A stretch of DNA of 64,000 nt from JACMNW01 sp043721855 (lineage in GTDB: Bacteria > Pseudomonadota > Alphaproteobacteria > Rhodobacterales > Rhodobacteraceae): the NCBI GenBank assembly GCA_043721855.1, contig JAYSPY010000002.1:1-64000 (forward strand). Reading direction: 5' to 3'. The number at the start of each line of letters is the position of its first letter. Within the stretch, counting starts at the first letter, position 1. The notes under the pieces were generated by a model, which made no database searches, had not been told where the DNA came from, and was given only the letters and a program-made list of their open reading frames with translations. This document shows, piece after piece, positions 33,368 to 41,490 of this stretch. The position numbers and the translations under genes are program-made.

Positions 33368-35770
33368 ATGCTGACCCTCCCCCCCACACTCACCGACTGG
33401 TTCGCCACCAAAGGATGGCACCTGCACCCGCACCAGCTTGACATGCTGACGCGCGCCGCTGATCCCGCCACCCTGCTGATCGCCCCCACTGGCGGCGGCA
33501 AAACCCTCGCAGGCTTCCTGCCCACCCTGGCGGAGCTTGGACCAACGCCTGCCCCCGGCCTTCACACCCTTTATATCTCGCCGCTCAAGGCCCTTACCGC
33601 CGACATCCGCCGCAACCTGCGCACCCCCATCGAAGGCGCGCACCTGAACATCCGGGTTGAGGACCGCACCGGCGACACCACCTATACCCAACGCCGCAAA
33701 CAGCGCGCCGACCCGCCGCATATCTGGCTGACGACTCCCGAAAGCCTTGCCCTGCTGCTGAGCTACGAAGATGCCCCCCGCATCTTCGCGGGGCTTGAGC
33801 GCGTTATCGTCGATGAAATCCATGCCCTCGCCGAATCCAAACGCGGCGATCAGTTGATGCTGTGCCTGTCGCGCCTGCAGTCCCTTGCCCCCGGCCTGCG
33901 CCGCGTTGGCCTGTCCGCCACCGTCGAAGACCCGCCCGCTTTAGCCCGCTTCCTCGCCCGCCATCCCGACGCTTGCCATATCCTTCAAGCCGATCCCGGC
34001 CCCGACCCCGATATTTCGATGCTGCAAACCGATGACGCCCCGCCATGGGCAGGCGGCGGTGGCCGCTATGCCATCCCTGCGATCTTGGCCGAGGTCAACC
34101 GCCACAAAACCACGCTGATCTTCCACAACACCCGCGCGCAGGCGGAATTGTTTTTCCGCGACCTCTGGCTCGCCAACACGGAAAACCTGCCCATCGCCAT
34201 CCACCACGGCAGCTTGGCCCGCGAACAACGCGACCGGGTCGAGGCGGCAATGGTCGCAGGCCACATTCGCGCCGTGGTCTGCACCGGAACGCTGGATTTG
34301 GGCATCGACTGGGGTGATGTCGATCTGGTCATACAGGTCGGCGCCCCTAAAAACGTCAAACGCCTCGTGCAACGCATCGGCCGTGCCAATCACCGCTACA
34401 ACGCACCGTCCAAGGCGCTGCTGGTCCCCGCCAACCGGTTCGAGGTGGTCGAATGCCAGGCCGCCCTTGACGCCGTCATTGCCCACACCCTGGACGGTGA
34501 CCCGCGCGGCCCTGGTCCGCAAGACGTGCTGTGCCAACACATCCTGATGACCGCCTGTGCCGGCCCGTTCATCTCAGACGCGCTATACGCCGAGGTTACC
34601 ACCGCCGGCCCCTACGCAGCCCTCACCCGCCCCGACTTCGACGCCTGCCTGGATTTCACCGCCACCGGCGGCTATGCCCTGCGCGCCTACGACCGTTGGC
34701 AACGCCTGCAACAGCGCGGCGAAAACTGGCACCTGCGCGACCCCCGCGCGACCGCTGTCATTCGCCAAAACCTCGGCACCATCATCGGCACCGAAACCCT
34801 GAAAGTCCGCCTCAAAGGCCGCTTGGGCGGCATGCCGCTGGGCGAGGTCGAAGAAGGCTTCGCAGCCACCCTCACCCCCGGCGATACTTTCCTGATCGGC
34901 GGCGAGGTGGTCCGCTTTGAGTCCATCCGTGAACTCACCGTCGAGGTCACCCGAACCCCCGGCCGCACCCCCAAAATCGCCACTTTCAACGGCACCAAAT
35001 TTGCCACCTCAACCCTGCTCACCCAGCGTATCCTGCACATCTTCCAACAACCGAACTGGCCAGACCTGCCCGCCCACACCGCAAAATGGCTGGAGCTGCA
35101 ACGCCACGTCTCCCGCCTGCCCGAACCAAACCGGCTTCTCATCGAAACCTTCCCGCATGACGGGCGGCACCACCTGTGCATCTACGGCTTCGCAGGCCGC
35201 AACGCGCAGCAAACCCTTGGCCTGCTGGTGACAAAACGCATGGAGGAAGACGCCCTCTCCCCCCTAGGCTTTGTCGCCACCGACTACGCCACGCTGATCT
35301 GGGGCCTTGACGAAATCACCGATCCCGCCGCCTTGCTCGATCCTACCAAACTGCGCGCAGGCTTCACCGAATGGTTGGCCTCAAACGCCGTCATGAAACG
35401 CACCTTTCGCGCCTCCGCCATCATCGCAGGCCTGATTGAGCGCTCCCACCAGGGCCGCCGCAAATCGGGCCGCCAAACCACAATCTCGTCAGATATCCTC
35501 TACGACACGCTGCGAAAATACGACCCCGACCACCTGATGCTGAAAATCACCCAGACCGAGGCCCTGCGCGGCCTGGTCGATTTCGGCCGGGTCGAAGACA
35601 TGCTCACCACCCTTGCCCCCCATATCGACCACGTCGCCCTCACCCGCCCCTCGCCGCTCGCAGCCCCGCTGTTCCTTGAGTCGGGCCGCATCCCCATCAA
35701 AGGCCAGGGCCGCGAACGCATTCTCGAAGACGCCGCCCTGAAACTCATGCAAGACGCAGGCCTTGCGTAA
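33368..35770 (+). CDS. Ligase-associated DNA damage response DEXH-box helicase (Lhr family)
   Basis: An 800-residue SF2 helicase. Walker A is IAPTGGGKTLAGF near residues 38-50 and the DEIH box lies in VIVDEIHALAESKRGD near 152. The helicase C core has HHGSLAREQRDRVE and IQRIGRANH (motif VI). Residues 400-800 carry the Lhr winged-helix and beta-barrel regions. Length fits the subfamily usually encoded with an ATP-dependent ligase, an exonuclease and PdeM. Start 33368 is set at the first helicase residues; the upstream frame runs through the G-rich repeat. It probably unwinds DNA or RNA:DNA in a repair pathway. PdeM follows after 208 bases; ligase and exonuclease are not adjacent. Confidence 0.88.
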   Translation: MLTLPPTLTDWFATKGWHLHPHQLDMLTRAADPATLLIAPTGGGKTLAGFLPTLAELGPTPAPGLHTLYISPLKALTADIRRNLRTPIEGAHLNIRVEDRTGDTTYTQRRKQRADPPHIWLTTPESLALLLSYEDAPRIFAGLERVIVDEIHALAESKRGDQLMLCLSRLQSLAPGLRRVGLSATVEDPPALARFLARHPDACHILQADPGPDPDISMLQTDDAPPWAGGGGRYAIPAILAEVNRHKTTLIFHNTRAQAELFFRDLWLANTENLPIAIHHGSLAREQRDRVEAAMVAGHIRAVVCTGTLDLGIDWGDVDLVIQVGAPKNVKRLVQRIGRANHRYNAPSKALLVPANRFEVVECQAALDAVIAHTLDGDPRGPGPQDVLCQHILMTACAGPFISDALYAEVTTAGPYAALTRPDFDACLDFTATGGYALRAYDRWQRLQQRGENWHLRDPRATAVIRQNLGTIIGTETLKVRLKGRLGGMPLGEVEEGFAATLTPGDTFLIGGEVVRFESIRELTVEVTRTPGRTPKIATFNGTKFATSTLLTQRILHIFQQPNWPDLPAHTAKWLELQRHVSRLPEPNRLLIETFPHDGRHHLCIYGFAGRNAQQTLGLLVTKRMEEDALSPLGFVATDYATLIWGLDEITDPAALLDPTKLRAGFTEWLASNAVMKRTFRASAIIAGLIERSHQGRRKSGRQTTISSDILYDTLRKYDPDHLMLKITQTEALRGLVDFGRVEDMLTTLAPHIDHVALTRPSPLAAPLFLESGRIPIKGQGRERILEDAALKLMQDAGLA

Positions 35771-35831
35771 ATCTCCATTTTCGCGCATTTCGCCCGAAAA
35801 CCGGTCCCCACTTTTCGGAATGCGCTTGCCA

Positions 35832-35854
35832 GCTTCTCTTTCGCGCAAATACTC
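35832..35854 (+). repeat. Recurrent intergenic motif, copy A
   Basis: A 23-base sequence ending TTTCGCGCAAATACTC recurs at 58358-58380 with three differences. It lies in the 208-base gap between the helicase and pdeM, next to a CCCGCGCGGG palindrome. Confidence 0.6.
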
Positions 35855-35978
35855 CCCGCGCGGGCAGCGCAGCCTGAGCCTGTGCTGCGCAGTCAGCGCA
35901 GGCGAGGCAAAACAACGGCGCGCACGCGCCTCCGCTTAACTCCTTGCGAAAGCCCCAACCATCCACCAAACCACCGCC

Positions 35979-36632
35979 ATGACCAGCTACCTCTTCACCC
36001 TCAACGCCGCCGCCCTGATCGCCTTGCCCTCCGGCGCGCTGCACTGGCCTGACCAATCCTTGCTCGTCGTCTCCGACCTGCATTTCGGCAAAGCCGAACG
36101 GCTGGCCCGGCGCGGTGGCACACTTCTGCCGCCGTTTGACACCACCGAAACCCTGTCCCGCCTCGACCGTGACATCACCCAAACCAACCCGGCATCAGTG
36201 ATCTGCTTGGGCGACAGTTTTGATGATATCGACGCCGTGCAGGGTCTCGCTGACACAGATCGCCTCTGGCTTGCAAAACTGATGGCGGGCCGCAACTGGA
36301 CATGGGTTTTGGGCAACCACGATCCCGGCCCGATCAATCTTGGCGGCAGCCACAAAGCCGAACTAACCCTCGGCCCCCTGACCTTCCGCCACATCGCCGA
36401 CGCCACTAAAACCGCTGAAGTCTCCGGCCATTACCACCCCAAAGCCCGCATCGCCGGCCAATCGCGCGCCTGCTTTCTGCTCGACGAGCTGCGCCTGATC
36501 ATGCCGGCTTATGGTGCCTATACGGGTGGTCTGTGGTCAGATCACGCGGAGCTCACAAGCCTGATGCAGTCAAACGCCATCGCCATCCTGACAGGCCCGC
36601 GCGCCATCCCCATGCCTATGCCGCGCGCCTGA
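35979..36632 (+). CDS. pdeM: Ligase-associated DNA damage response endonuclease PdeM
   Basis: A 217-residue calcineurin-like metallophosphoesterase. Motifs run in order: LLVVSDLHFGKAERLARRGG (Asp-x-His), ICLGDSFDDID (Gly-Asp), WVLGNHDPGP (Gly-Asn-His-Asp), and VSGHYHPKARI (Gly-His-x-His). This is the Mre11-like nuclease class encoded with Lhr-type helicase, ligase and exonuclease in a bacterial DNA repair cassette. It lies 208 bases after the helicase on the same strand. The products probably act together on damaged or recombining DNA. The adjacent palindromic element at 36680 may end its transcript. Confidence 0.85.
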   Translation: MTSYLFTLNAAALIALPSGALHWPDQSLLVVSDLHFGKAERLARRGGTLLPPFDTTETLSRLDRDITQTNPASVICLGDSFDDIDAVQGLADTDRLWLAKLMAGRNWTWVLGNHDPGPINLGGSHKAELTLGPLTFRHIADATKTAEVSGHYHPKARIAGQSRACFLLDELRLIMPAYGAYTGGLWSDHAELTSLMQSNAIAILTGPRAIPMPMPRA

Positions 36633-36679
36633 AAATGAAAAAAATGGCCAAATAGACCATCCAATCAAAATCCTCGTAA

Positions 36680-36716
36680 GATGGGCGGTTCCGCGCAAAG
36701 CGCGGGTTCGCCCATC
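36680..36716. repeat. Palindromic element, copy 2 (REP-like hairpin)
   Basis: GATGGGCG (36680-36687) pairs with CGCCCATC (36709-36716); the inner stem is CCGCGC-AAA-GCGCGG (36691-36705), with the same GTT/GTT internal loop as the copy at 27830. Inner-stem pairs differ from copy 1 but remain paired. It lies between the convergent pdeM and folD stops. Confidence 0.88.
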
Positions 36717-36725
36717 CCCCCGGAA

Positions 36726-37616
36726 TTAAACCGTCAGCCCCTCAGGCTCCGGCAAACCATTGGCCCGGCAACACGCCGTCAGCGTATTGGCCAGCAAACA
36801 GGCAATCGTCATCGGCCCCACCCCGCCCGGCACCGGCGTAATCGCCCCCGCCACCGCAGCAGCCGACGCATACTCCACATCGCCGACCAGCTTGGTTTTT
36901 CCGTCCCGCTCGATCCGGTTGATGCCCACATCAATCACCGTGGCCCCCGGTTTCACATAATCGCCGGTTATCATCTCAGCCCGGCCAACCGCCGCCACCA
37001 GAATATCCGCCCCGCGACAAACAGCCGCCAGATCACGCGTGCGCGAATGCGCAATCGTCACGGTGCAGCTGTCGCCCAACAGCAACTGCGCCATCGGTTT
37101 GCCGACGATGTTGCTGCGCCCCACCACAACCGCATTCATCCCCGACAGACTGCCGTGATAATCCCGCAACATCATCAAGCAACCCAGCGGCGTGCAAGGC
37201 ACCATCGACTTTTGCCCCGTGCCCAACAGCCCGACATTGCTGATATGAAACCCGTCCACATCCTTTGCCGGATCAATCGAATTGATGATCAGTTCCGAAT
37301 TCAGATGCCCCGGCAGCGGCAATTGCACCAAAATTCCATGCACCGCCGGATCAGCATTCAGCCGCGCGATGATCGCCAGCAAATCCGCCTCAGATGTGTC
37401 CATCGCCAACTTATGCTCGAAACTGGCCATGCCAACTTCAACGGTCTGGGTGCCCTTCGCCTTTACATAAACCTGTGACGCCGGGTCTTCCCCCACCAGC
37501 ACCACAGCCAAGCCCGGCTTGAGGCCGCGTTCCTCTGCCAACCGCCCGACATGCGCCTGTACCTGTGCCCGCACCCGCGCCGCAAACGCCTTACCGTCAA
37601 TCACCGTGGCCGTCAT
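36726..37616 (-). CDS. folD: Bifunctional methylenetetrahydrofolate dehydrogenase/cyclohydrolase FolD
   Basis: A 296-residue enzyme interconverting 5,10-methylene-, 5,10-methenyl- and 10-formyl-tetrahydrofolate with NADP. Family motifs are YVKAKGTQTVEVGM (catalytic lysine region), ILVQLPLPGHLN, AVVVGRSNIVGKPMAQLL (NADP site), and PVPGGVGPMTIACLLANT at the C-terminus. Length is normal. It is cytoplasmic. The start lies 2 bases after the chorismate mutase stop, and fhs lies just upstream, so fhs, aroQ-type mutase and folD likely form one transcript producing and using formyl-THF. Confidence 0.93.
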   Translation of the reverse strand: MTATVIDGKAFAARVRAQVQAHVGRLAEERGLKPGLAVVLVGEDPASQVYVKAKGTQTVEVGMASFEHKLAMDTSEADLLAIIARLNADPAVHGILVQLPLPGHLNSELIINSIDPAKDVDGFHISNVGLLGTGQKSMVPCTPLGCLMMLRDYHGSLSGMNAVVVGRSNIVGKPMAQLLLGDSCTVTIAHSRTRDLAAVCRGADILVAAVGRAEMITGDYVKPGATVIDVGINRIERDGKTKLVGDVEYASAAAVAGAITPVPGGVGPMTIACLLANTLTACCRANGLPEPEGLTV

Positions 37617-37618
37617 GT

Positions 37619-37915
37619 TCAGTCCTTACCTAGTCTGTCTTCTTCGCGCTCAATCGACCAGTCAATCAGCTTGCGCCACAGCTTTTCCAATTTGTCCGGC
37701 GGCAAACCATGTGCCACTGCATGACCGCGCACCTTGCCAATCACTTCCTCCACACGCGACCCAATCCGTGCAGGCAGCCCCACTTCGGATTTGATCTCTG
37801 CCGCCCGGTCGATGTAATTCACGCGCTGCGCAAACAGTGCCACCAATTCCGCATCCAGACGGTCAATCTCAGCGCGCAAATCAGCCATCGTGGTGCAGTC
37901 AGCAGGGGGTTTCAT
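37619..37915 (-). CDS. Chorismate mutase, AroQ class
   Basis: A 98-residue single-domain AroQ mutase converting chorismate to prephenate for Phe/Tyr synthesis. The first helix (LRAEIDRLDAELVALFAQRV) with its active-site Arg, and the later AEIKSEVG and SRVEEVIGKVR segments, match the three-helix fold. No signal peptide, so it is cytoplasmic. It sits between fhs (70 bases upstream) and folD (2 bases downstream). Location in a one-carbon folate operon may link aromatic (p-aminobenzoate) and folate supply, though this is only suggestive. Isochorismate pyruvate-lyase is a related alternative. Confidence 0.85.
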   Translation of the reverse strand: MKPPADCTTMADLRAEIDRLDAELVALFAQRVNYIDRAAEIKSEVGLPARIGSRVEEVIGKVRGHAVAHGLPPDKLEKLWRKLIDWSIEREEDRLGKD

Positions 37916-37985
37916 CAGCGAACCTCGTTCTCAGGATGCCGCCGTCATACGACGACGGCCCCTTCTAGGCAACGCGGCAAAGTGC

Positions 37986-39659
37986 TTAGAACAACCCCTC
38001 AACATTGCCGTCAGCATTCAACCGGATCACTTCGGCTGATGGCACACGCGGCAGGCCCGGCATCGTCATGATCTCTCCGCAGATTGCCACGATGAACCCC
38101 GCCCCGGCAGAAAGCCGCACTTCGCGCACCGGCACCGAATGGCCCGTTGGGGCACCGCGCACCGTGGGATCGGTGGTAAAGGAATACTGCGTTTTCGCGA
38201 TGCAGATCGGCAGATGGCCGTAGCCTGCCGCCTCCCATGTTTTCAACTGATCGCGGATCGACTTGTCGGCAATCACATCATCCGCATGGTAAATCCGCTT
38301 GGCAATGGTTTCGATCTTCTGGAACAGCGGCATCGCATCGGGGTATAGCGGTGCAAAGTTGGATGGCGCTTCTGCCATCGCCACAACCTTATGTGCCAAC
38401 TCTTCGATCCCGGCTGATCCCAAAGCCCAATGCTTGCACAAAATCGCCTCGGCCCCTTGTTCGGCGACGTAAGCCTTCACAGCGGCAATTTCGGCATCGG
38501 TATCGCTGAAGAAATGGTTGATCGCCACAACCACCGGCACGCCAAAACTTTTGACATTGCCGATATGCCGCCCCAAATTCGGGCAGCCCTTCTTCACGGC
38601 CTCGACATTCTCTGCACCCAGATCAGCCTTCGCCACGCCGCCGTTCATCTTCATTGCGCGCACAGTCGCCACGATGACTGCTGCAGATGGCTTCAACCCC
38701 GCCTTGCGGCACTTGATGTCAAAGAACTTCTCCGCACCCAGATCGGCCCCAAAACCCGCTTCCGTCACCACATATTCGCCCAGCTTCAGTGCGGTCTTGG
38801 TGGCGATCACAGAATTGCACCCGTGGGCGATATTCGCAAACGGTCCACCATGCACAAACGCCGGGTTGTTTTCCAGCGTTTGGACGATATTCGGCTGCAT
38901 CGCGTCTTTCAACAGCACCGTCATCGCGCCATCAGCCTTGATATCGCGGCAATAGATCGCCTTCTTTTCCCGCGTGTAGGCCACAACAATATCGCCAAGC
39001 CGCTTTTGCAGGTCTTCCAGATCGTTCGACAGGCACAAAATCGCCATTACTTCCGACGCCACCGTAATGTCAAACCCGGTCTGGCGCGGGAAACCGTTGG
39101 CCACACCGCCCAGGTTGACCACAATATCGCGCAGCGCGCGGTCGTTCATATCCATCACCCGGCGCCAGACGATCCGGCGCTCGTCAATCGCCAGCTCATT
39201 GCCCCAGTAAATGTGGTTATCAATCATCGCCGACAAAAGGTTATGCGCCGATGTGATTGCATGAAAATCGCCGGTGAAATGCAGGTTCATTTCTTCCATC
39301 GGCACCACTTGCGCGTAACCACCCCCGGCAGCACCGCCCTTCATGCCAAAGTTCGGGCCAAGTGACGCTTCGCGAATACACACCACGGCCTTTTTGCCGA
39401 TGCGGTTCAACCCGTCACCCAGACCCACCGTCGTGGTCGTCTTGCCTTCGCCCGCAGGTGTCGGGTTGATGGCGGTGACCAAAATCAGCTTGCCGTCCGG
39501 CCGCCCGGACAGCGATTTGATAAATTCCTGACCAACCTTTGCCTTGTCATGGCCGTAAGGCAGCAAATGCTCTGCCGGAATGCCAAGTTTCGCGCCAATC
39601 TCCAGAATGGGGCGCTTTTTGGCTTCGCGTGCAATTTCGATGTCGGTCTTAAACGCCAT
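37986..39659 (-). CDS. fhs: Formate-tetrahydrofolate ligase
   Basis: A 557-residue enzyme forming 10-formyl-THF from formate, ATP and THF. The P-loop is NPTPAGEGKTTTTVGLGDGL near residues 65-85; RREASLGP-type residues appear as VCIREASLGPNFGMKGGAAG; SDTDAEIAAVK and DPTVRGAPTGHSVPVREVRL near the C-terminus are also conserved. Length is standard. It is preceded by a 155-base leader with a 7-base-pair closing stem, and followed by chorismate mutase and folD. It links formate to purine and serine metabolism. Confidence 0.95.
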   Translation of the reverse strand: MAFKTDIEIAREAKKRPILEIGAKLGIPAEHLLPYGHDKAKVGQEFIKSLSGRPDGKLILVTAINPTPAGEGKTTTTVGLGDGLNRIGKKAVVCIREASLGPNFGMKGGAAGGGYAQVVPMEEMNLHFTGDFHAITSAHNLLSAMIDNHIYWGNELAIDERRIVWRRVMDMNDRALRDIVVNLGGVANGFPRQTGFDITVASEVMAILCLSNDLEDLQKRLGDIVVAYTREKKAIYCRDIKADGAMTVLLKDAMQPNIVQTLENNPAFVHGGPFANIAHGCNSVIATKTALKLGEYVVTEAGFGADLGAEKFFDIKCRKAGLKPSAAVIVATVRAMKMNGGVAKADLGAENVEAVKKGCPNLGRHIGNVKSFGVPVVVAINHFFSDTDAEIAAVKAYVAEQGAEAILCKHWALGSAGIEELAHKVVAMAEAPSNFAPLYPDAMPLFQKIETIAKRIYHADDVIADKSIRDQLKTWEAAGYGHLPICIAKTQYSFTTDPTVRGAPTGHSVPVREVRLSAGAGFIVAICGEIMTMPGLPRVPSAEVIRLNADGNVEGLF

Positions 39660-39814
39660 AAATAAATCTCCCTGAGGTTTGGCCAGATCACCCCGTTGCC
39701 GTTGGTGTACAGGGCCTGTTTGCGACGAGGGGTAGCGTTTCCGACCAACCTCGCGTCAAATTCGCCGCACCCTCGTTTGGGCACAATAAGCTGGTCGCAA
39801 GGCCGTGTAAGGCC
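39660..39814 (-). promoter_or_regulatory. fhs leader with stable stem
   Basis: The leader contains a 7-base-pair stem, ACGAGGG (39725-39731) with CCCTCGT (39770-39776), enclosing 38 bases. AAGGCC/GGCCTT (39799-39815) forms another hairpin, at the MOSC gene stop. An AGGGAGAT ribosome-binding sequence precedes fhs. It does not match a riboswitch class I know. Confidence 0.5.
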
Positions 39815-40411
39815 TTAGCCCCTGGCGTCCGCCAAATAATCCCAAGCCCGCTGATCCGGCACATGCAACCGCATCTTTGACCCCAGGCGCAAAATGCCTT
39901 CCCGCTCCACCCACGCAGTCACGCCGCGCAGGTTCGCCGCCGCTGGCTTAAACGCACGCCCAAATCCCGGATGCACCACCTCGATTTCCTTTGCAGGCAG
40001 CGTGCAGGGCCGGTTTTCCATATCCACCACCAAGGTCGCCCCGCTGTCGAATTGCAATCGCGACGAGGGCGGCAGATGCGTGAAATCCGGGATCCCCGAA
40101 ATCACCAAACTCGCCCCCAGCAAACTTGGCTCCAGCACCGCCAGCCCCATCCCTTGCGCAATCAACGCCAGTTCTTCGGCAGACAGAACCGAAAACTGCC
40201 GCACATTCCTGATCTCGGTCCCGCGCTTGTATTGCCCTAAAACCCGGCTGCACGATGCCCGCGTCAAGCCGCCATGCACCTCGCCCGCAACGCCCGCGAA
40301 GGTGGCAAACACCTCTGCCTCAGGCTGCGACGGCAATACCCCAAGCGCCGTTTGCACCACCCCAAGCCAGGTGATCACGCCTTCAAATTTGGTCAGTATC
40401 AACGCGGGCAT
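39815..40411 (-). CDS. MOSC-domain protein
   Basis: A 198-residue protein resembling MOSC (molybdenum cofactor sulfurase C-terminal) domains, which transfer sulfur or bind molybdenum-type cofactors. Visible pattern: VAGEVHGGLTRASC (the N-terminal region), RQFSVLSAEELALIAQGMG, LGASLVISGIPDFTHLPPSS and RGVTAWVEREGIL. The conserved cysteine may be that in ENRPCTLPAKE near residue 135. It is a stand-alone domain. The next gene upstream is corA (6-base gap), but a functional link is unclear. Confidence is moderate because MOSC proteins diverge widely. Confidence 0.75.
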   Translation of the reverse strand: MPALILTKFEGVITWLGVVQTALGVLPSQPEAEVFATFAGVAGEVHGGLTRASCSRVLGQYKRGTEIRNVRQFSVLSAEELALIAQGMGLAVLEPSLLGASLVISGIPDFTHLPPSSRLQFDSGATLVVDMENRPCTLPAKEIEVVHPGFGRAFKPAAANLRGVTAWVEREGILRLGSKMRLHVPDQRAWDYLADARG

Positions 40412-40417
40412 TACGGC

Positions 40418-41395
40418 TTACATCCAGCCTTTGCGCTTGAAATACAAATACGGCAAAATTGCCGACAGCACCATCGCCCCTACTGCTGCCGGATAGCCCC
40501 AGTGCCAATCCAATTCCGGCATGAACGTGAAATTCATCCCGTAAATCGATGCAATCAAGGTGGGCGGCAAAAACACAAACGCCACAACCGAAAACACTTT
40601 GATGATATCCGATTGCTGAATGCTGATCATCCCCAGAGTCGCATCCAGCAAAAACACCAGCTTTTGCTTTTGCGTGCCCGTATAATCTTGCAAAGACGCA
40701 ATATCGCGCAGCAGCGTCTTCAGCCGTGCCTTATCGTGTGCCCCCGCTTTGGTCACCGCCTTCGGCACCGCCCGCACCGTCAGAAACCCGGCCAGACGCT
40801 GGATTGCCACCAGCGATTCCCCCGCCATTCCGTTAATCTCTTCCGACGCCCCGATGCGCAACAAAACATTGCTCAGCCGCGTCCCGGTATTGCTGCTGCG
40901 CTTGGGCACAAACACCGCCTTTGAGATGTCGGTCTGCACCCGGCTTTGCGCTTCCAGAATATCCGCCAAACGGTCAACCACAGTCTCCAATAACCCGATC
41001 AGCACCGCATGCCCCGTGGCACAGCCCTGCACCTGCCGCGCCGCCGTTTCGACAAACCGCACAAAGGAATGCGGCTCGTGGTAGCGCACTGTCACCAACC
41101 GGTTGCCCGCCAGCACAAAACTGACCGGAGCCGACACGGTTTTCTCTTCCAGCGATGTCGCCAACACCGGAGCGGTCAAAAACAGCACCCCGGCTTCGTC
41201 GTATGTGCGCGATGACATTTCGATTTCCTGCATGTCATCGCGGGTGGGAATGTTTAACCCCAACAACCGCTCGACCAGCGCTTCCTCTTCCGCGCTTGGC
41301 GAAATCAAATCAATCCAGATAACCTTTTCAAATTCGGCTTCCGGTTCAAGGCAGCGCGCAAGGTGCCCGCCCTCATTGCAATAATATCGGATCAT
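40418..41395 (-). CDS. corA: CorA family magnesium/divalent cation transporter
   Basis: A 325-residue channel-forming transporter. It has a long soluble N-terminal domain and two C-terminal membrane helices, with the signature YGMNFTFMPELDW (Gly-Met-Asn motif and the MPEL loop) between them at about residue 285-297. The protein ends in the basic LYFKRKGWM tail. Expected as a homopentamer in the inner membrane. No M-box-like leader is visible. The divalent-cation specificity (Mg2+, Co2+, Ni2+, Zn2+) cannot be distinguished from sequence. The MOSC gene follows 6 bases downstream. Confidence 0.92.
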   Translation of the reverse strand: MIRYYCNEGGHLARCLEPEAEFEKVIWIDLISPSAEEEALVERLLGLNIPTRDDMQEIEMSSRTYDEAGVLFLTAPVLATSLEEKTVSAPVSFVLAGNRLVTVRYHEPHSFVRFVETAARQVQGCATGHAVLIGLLETVVDRLADILEAQSRVQTDISKAVFVPKRSSNTGTRLSNVLLRIGASEEINGMAGESLVAIQRLAGFLTVRAVPKAVTKAGAHDKARLKTLLRDIASLQDYTGTQKQKLVFLLDATLGMISIQQSDIIKVFSVVAFVFLPPTLIASIYGMNFTFMPELDWHWGYPAAVGAMVLSAILPYLYFKRKGWM

Positions 41396-41419
41396 GCCAC
41401 CACCCAGCTGTCAGGCAAC

Positions 41420-41463
41420 AAAAAAAGGCCTGCCCTGCCGCTTTGTCACGAAGACAACACGGC
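41420..41463 (-). terminator. Rho-independent terminator after ftsH
   Basis: On the minus strand, GCCG + TTGTC pairs with GACAA + CGGC around TTCGT, continuing through partial pairing to a seven-T run (A run 41420-41426 on plus). It lies 28 bases beyond the ftsH stop. Confidence 0.8.
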
Positions 41464-41490
41464 AAAGCAAGCCCATTTAACACAAACACC

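Noticed and set aside
39660..39814. ZTP or THF riboswitch upstream of fhs
   Set aside because: Expected conserved segments of either class could not be matched; it is listed only as a structured leader.
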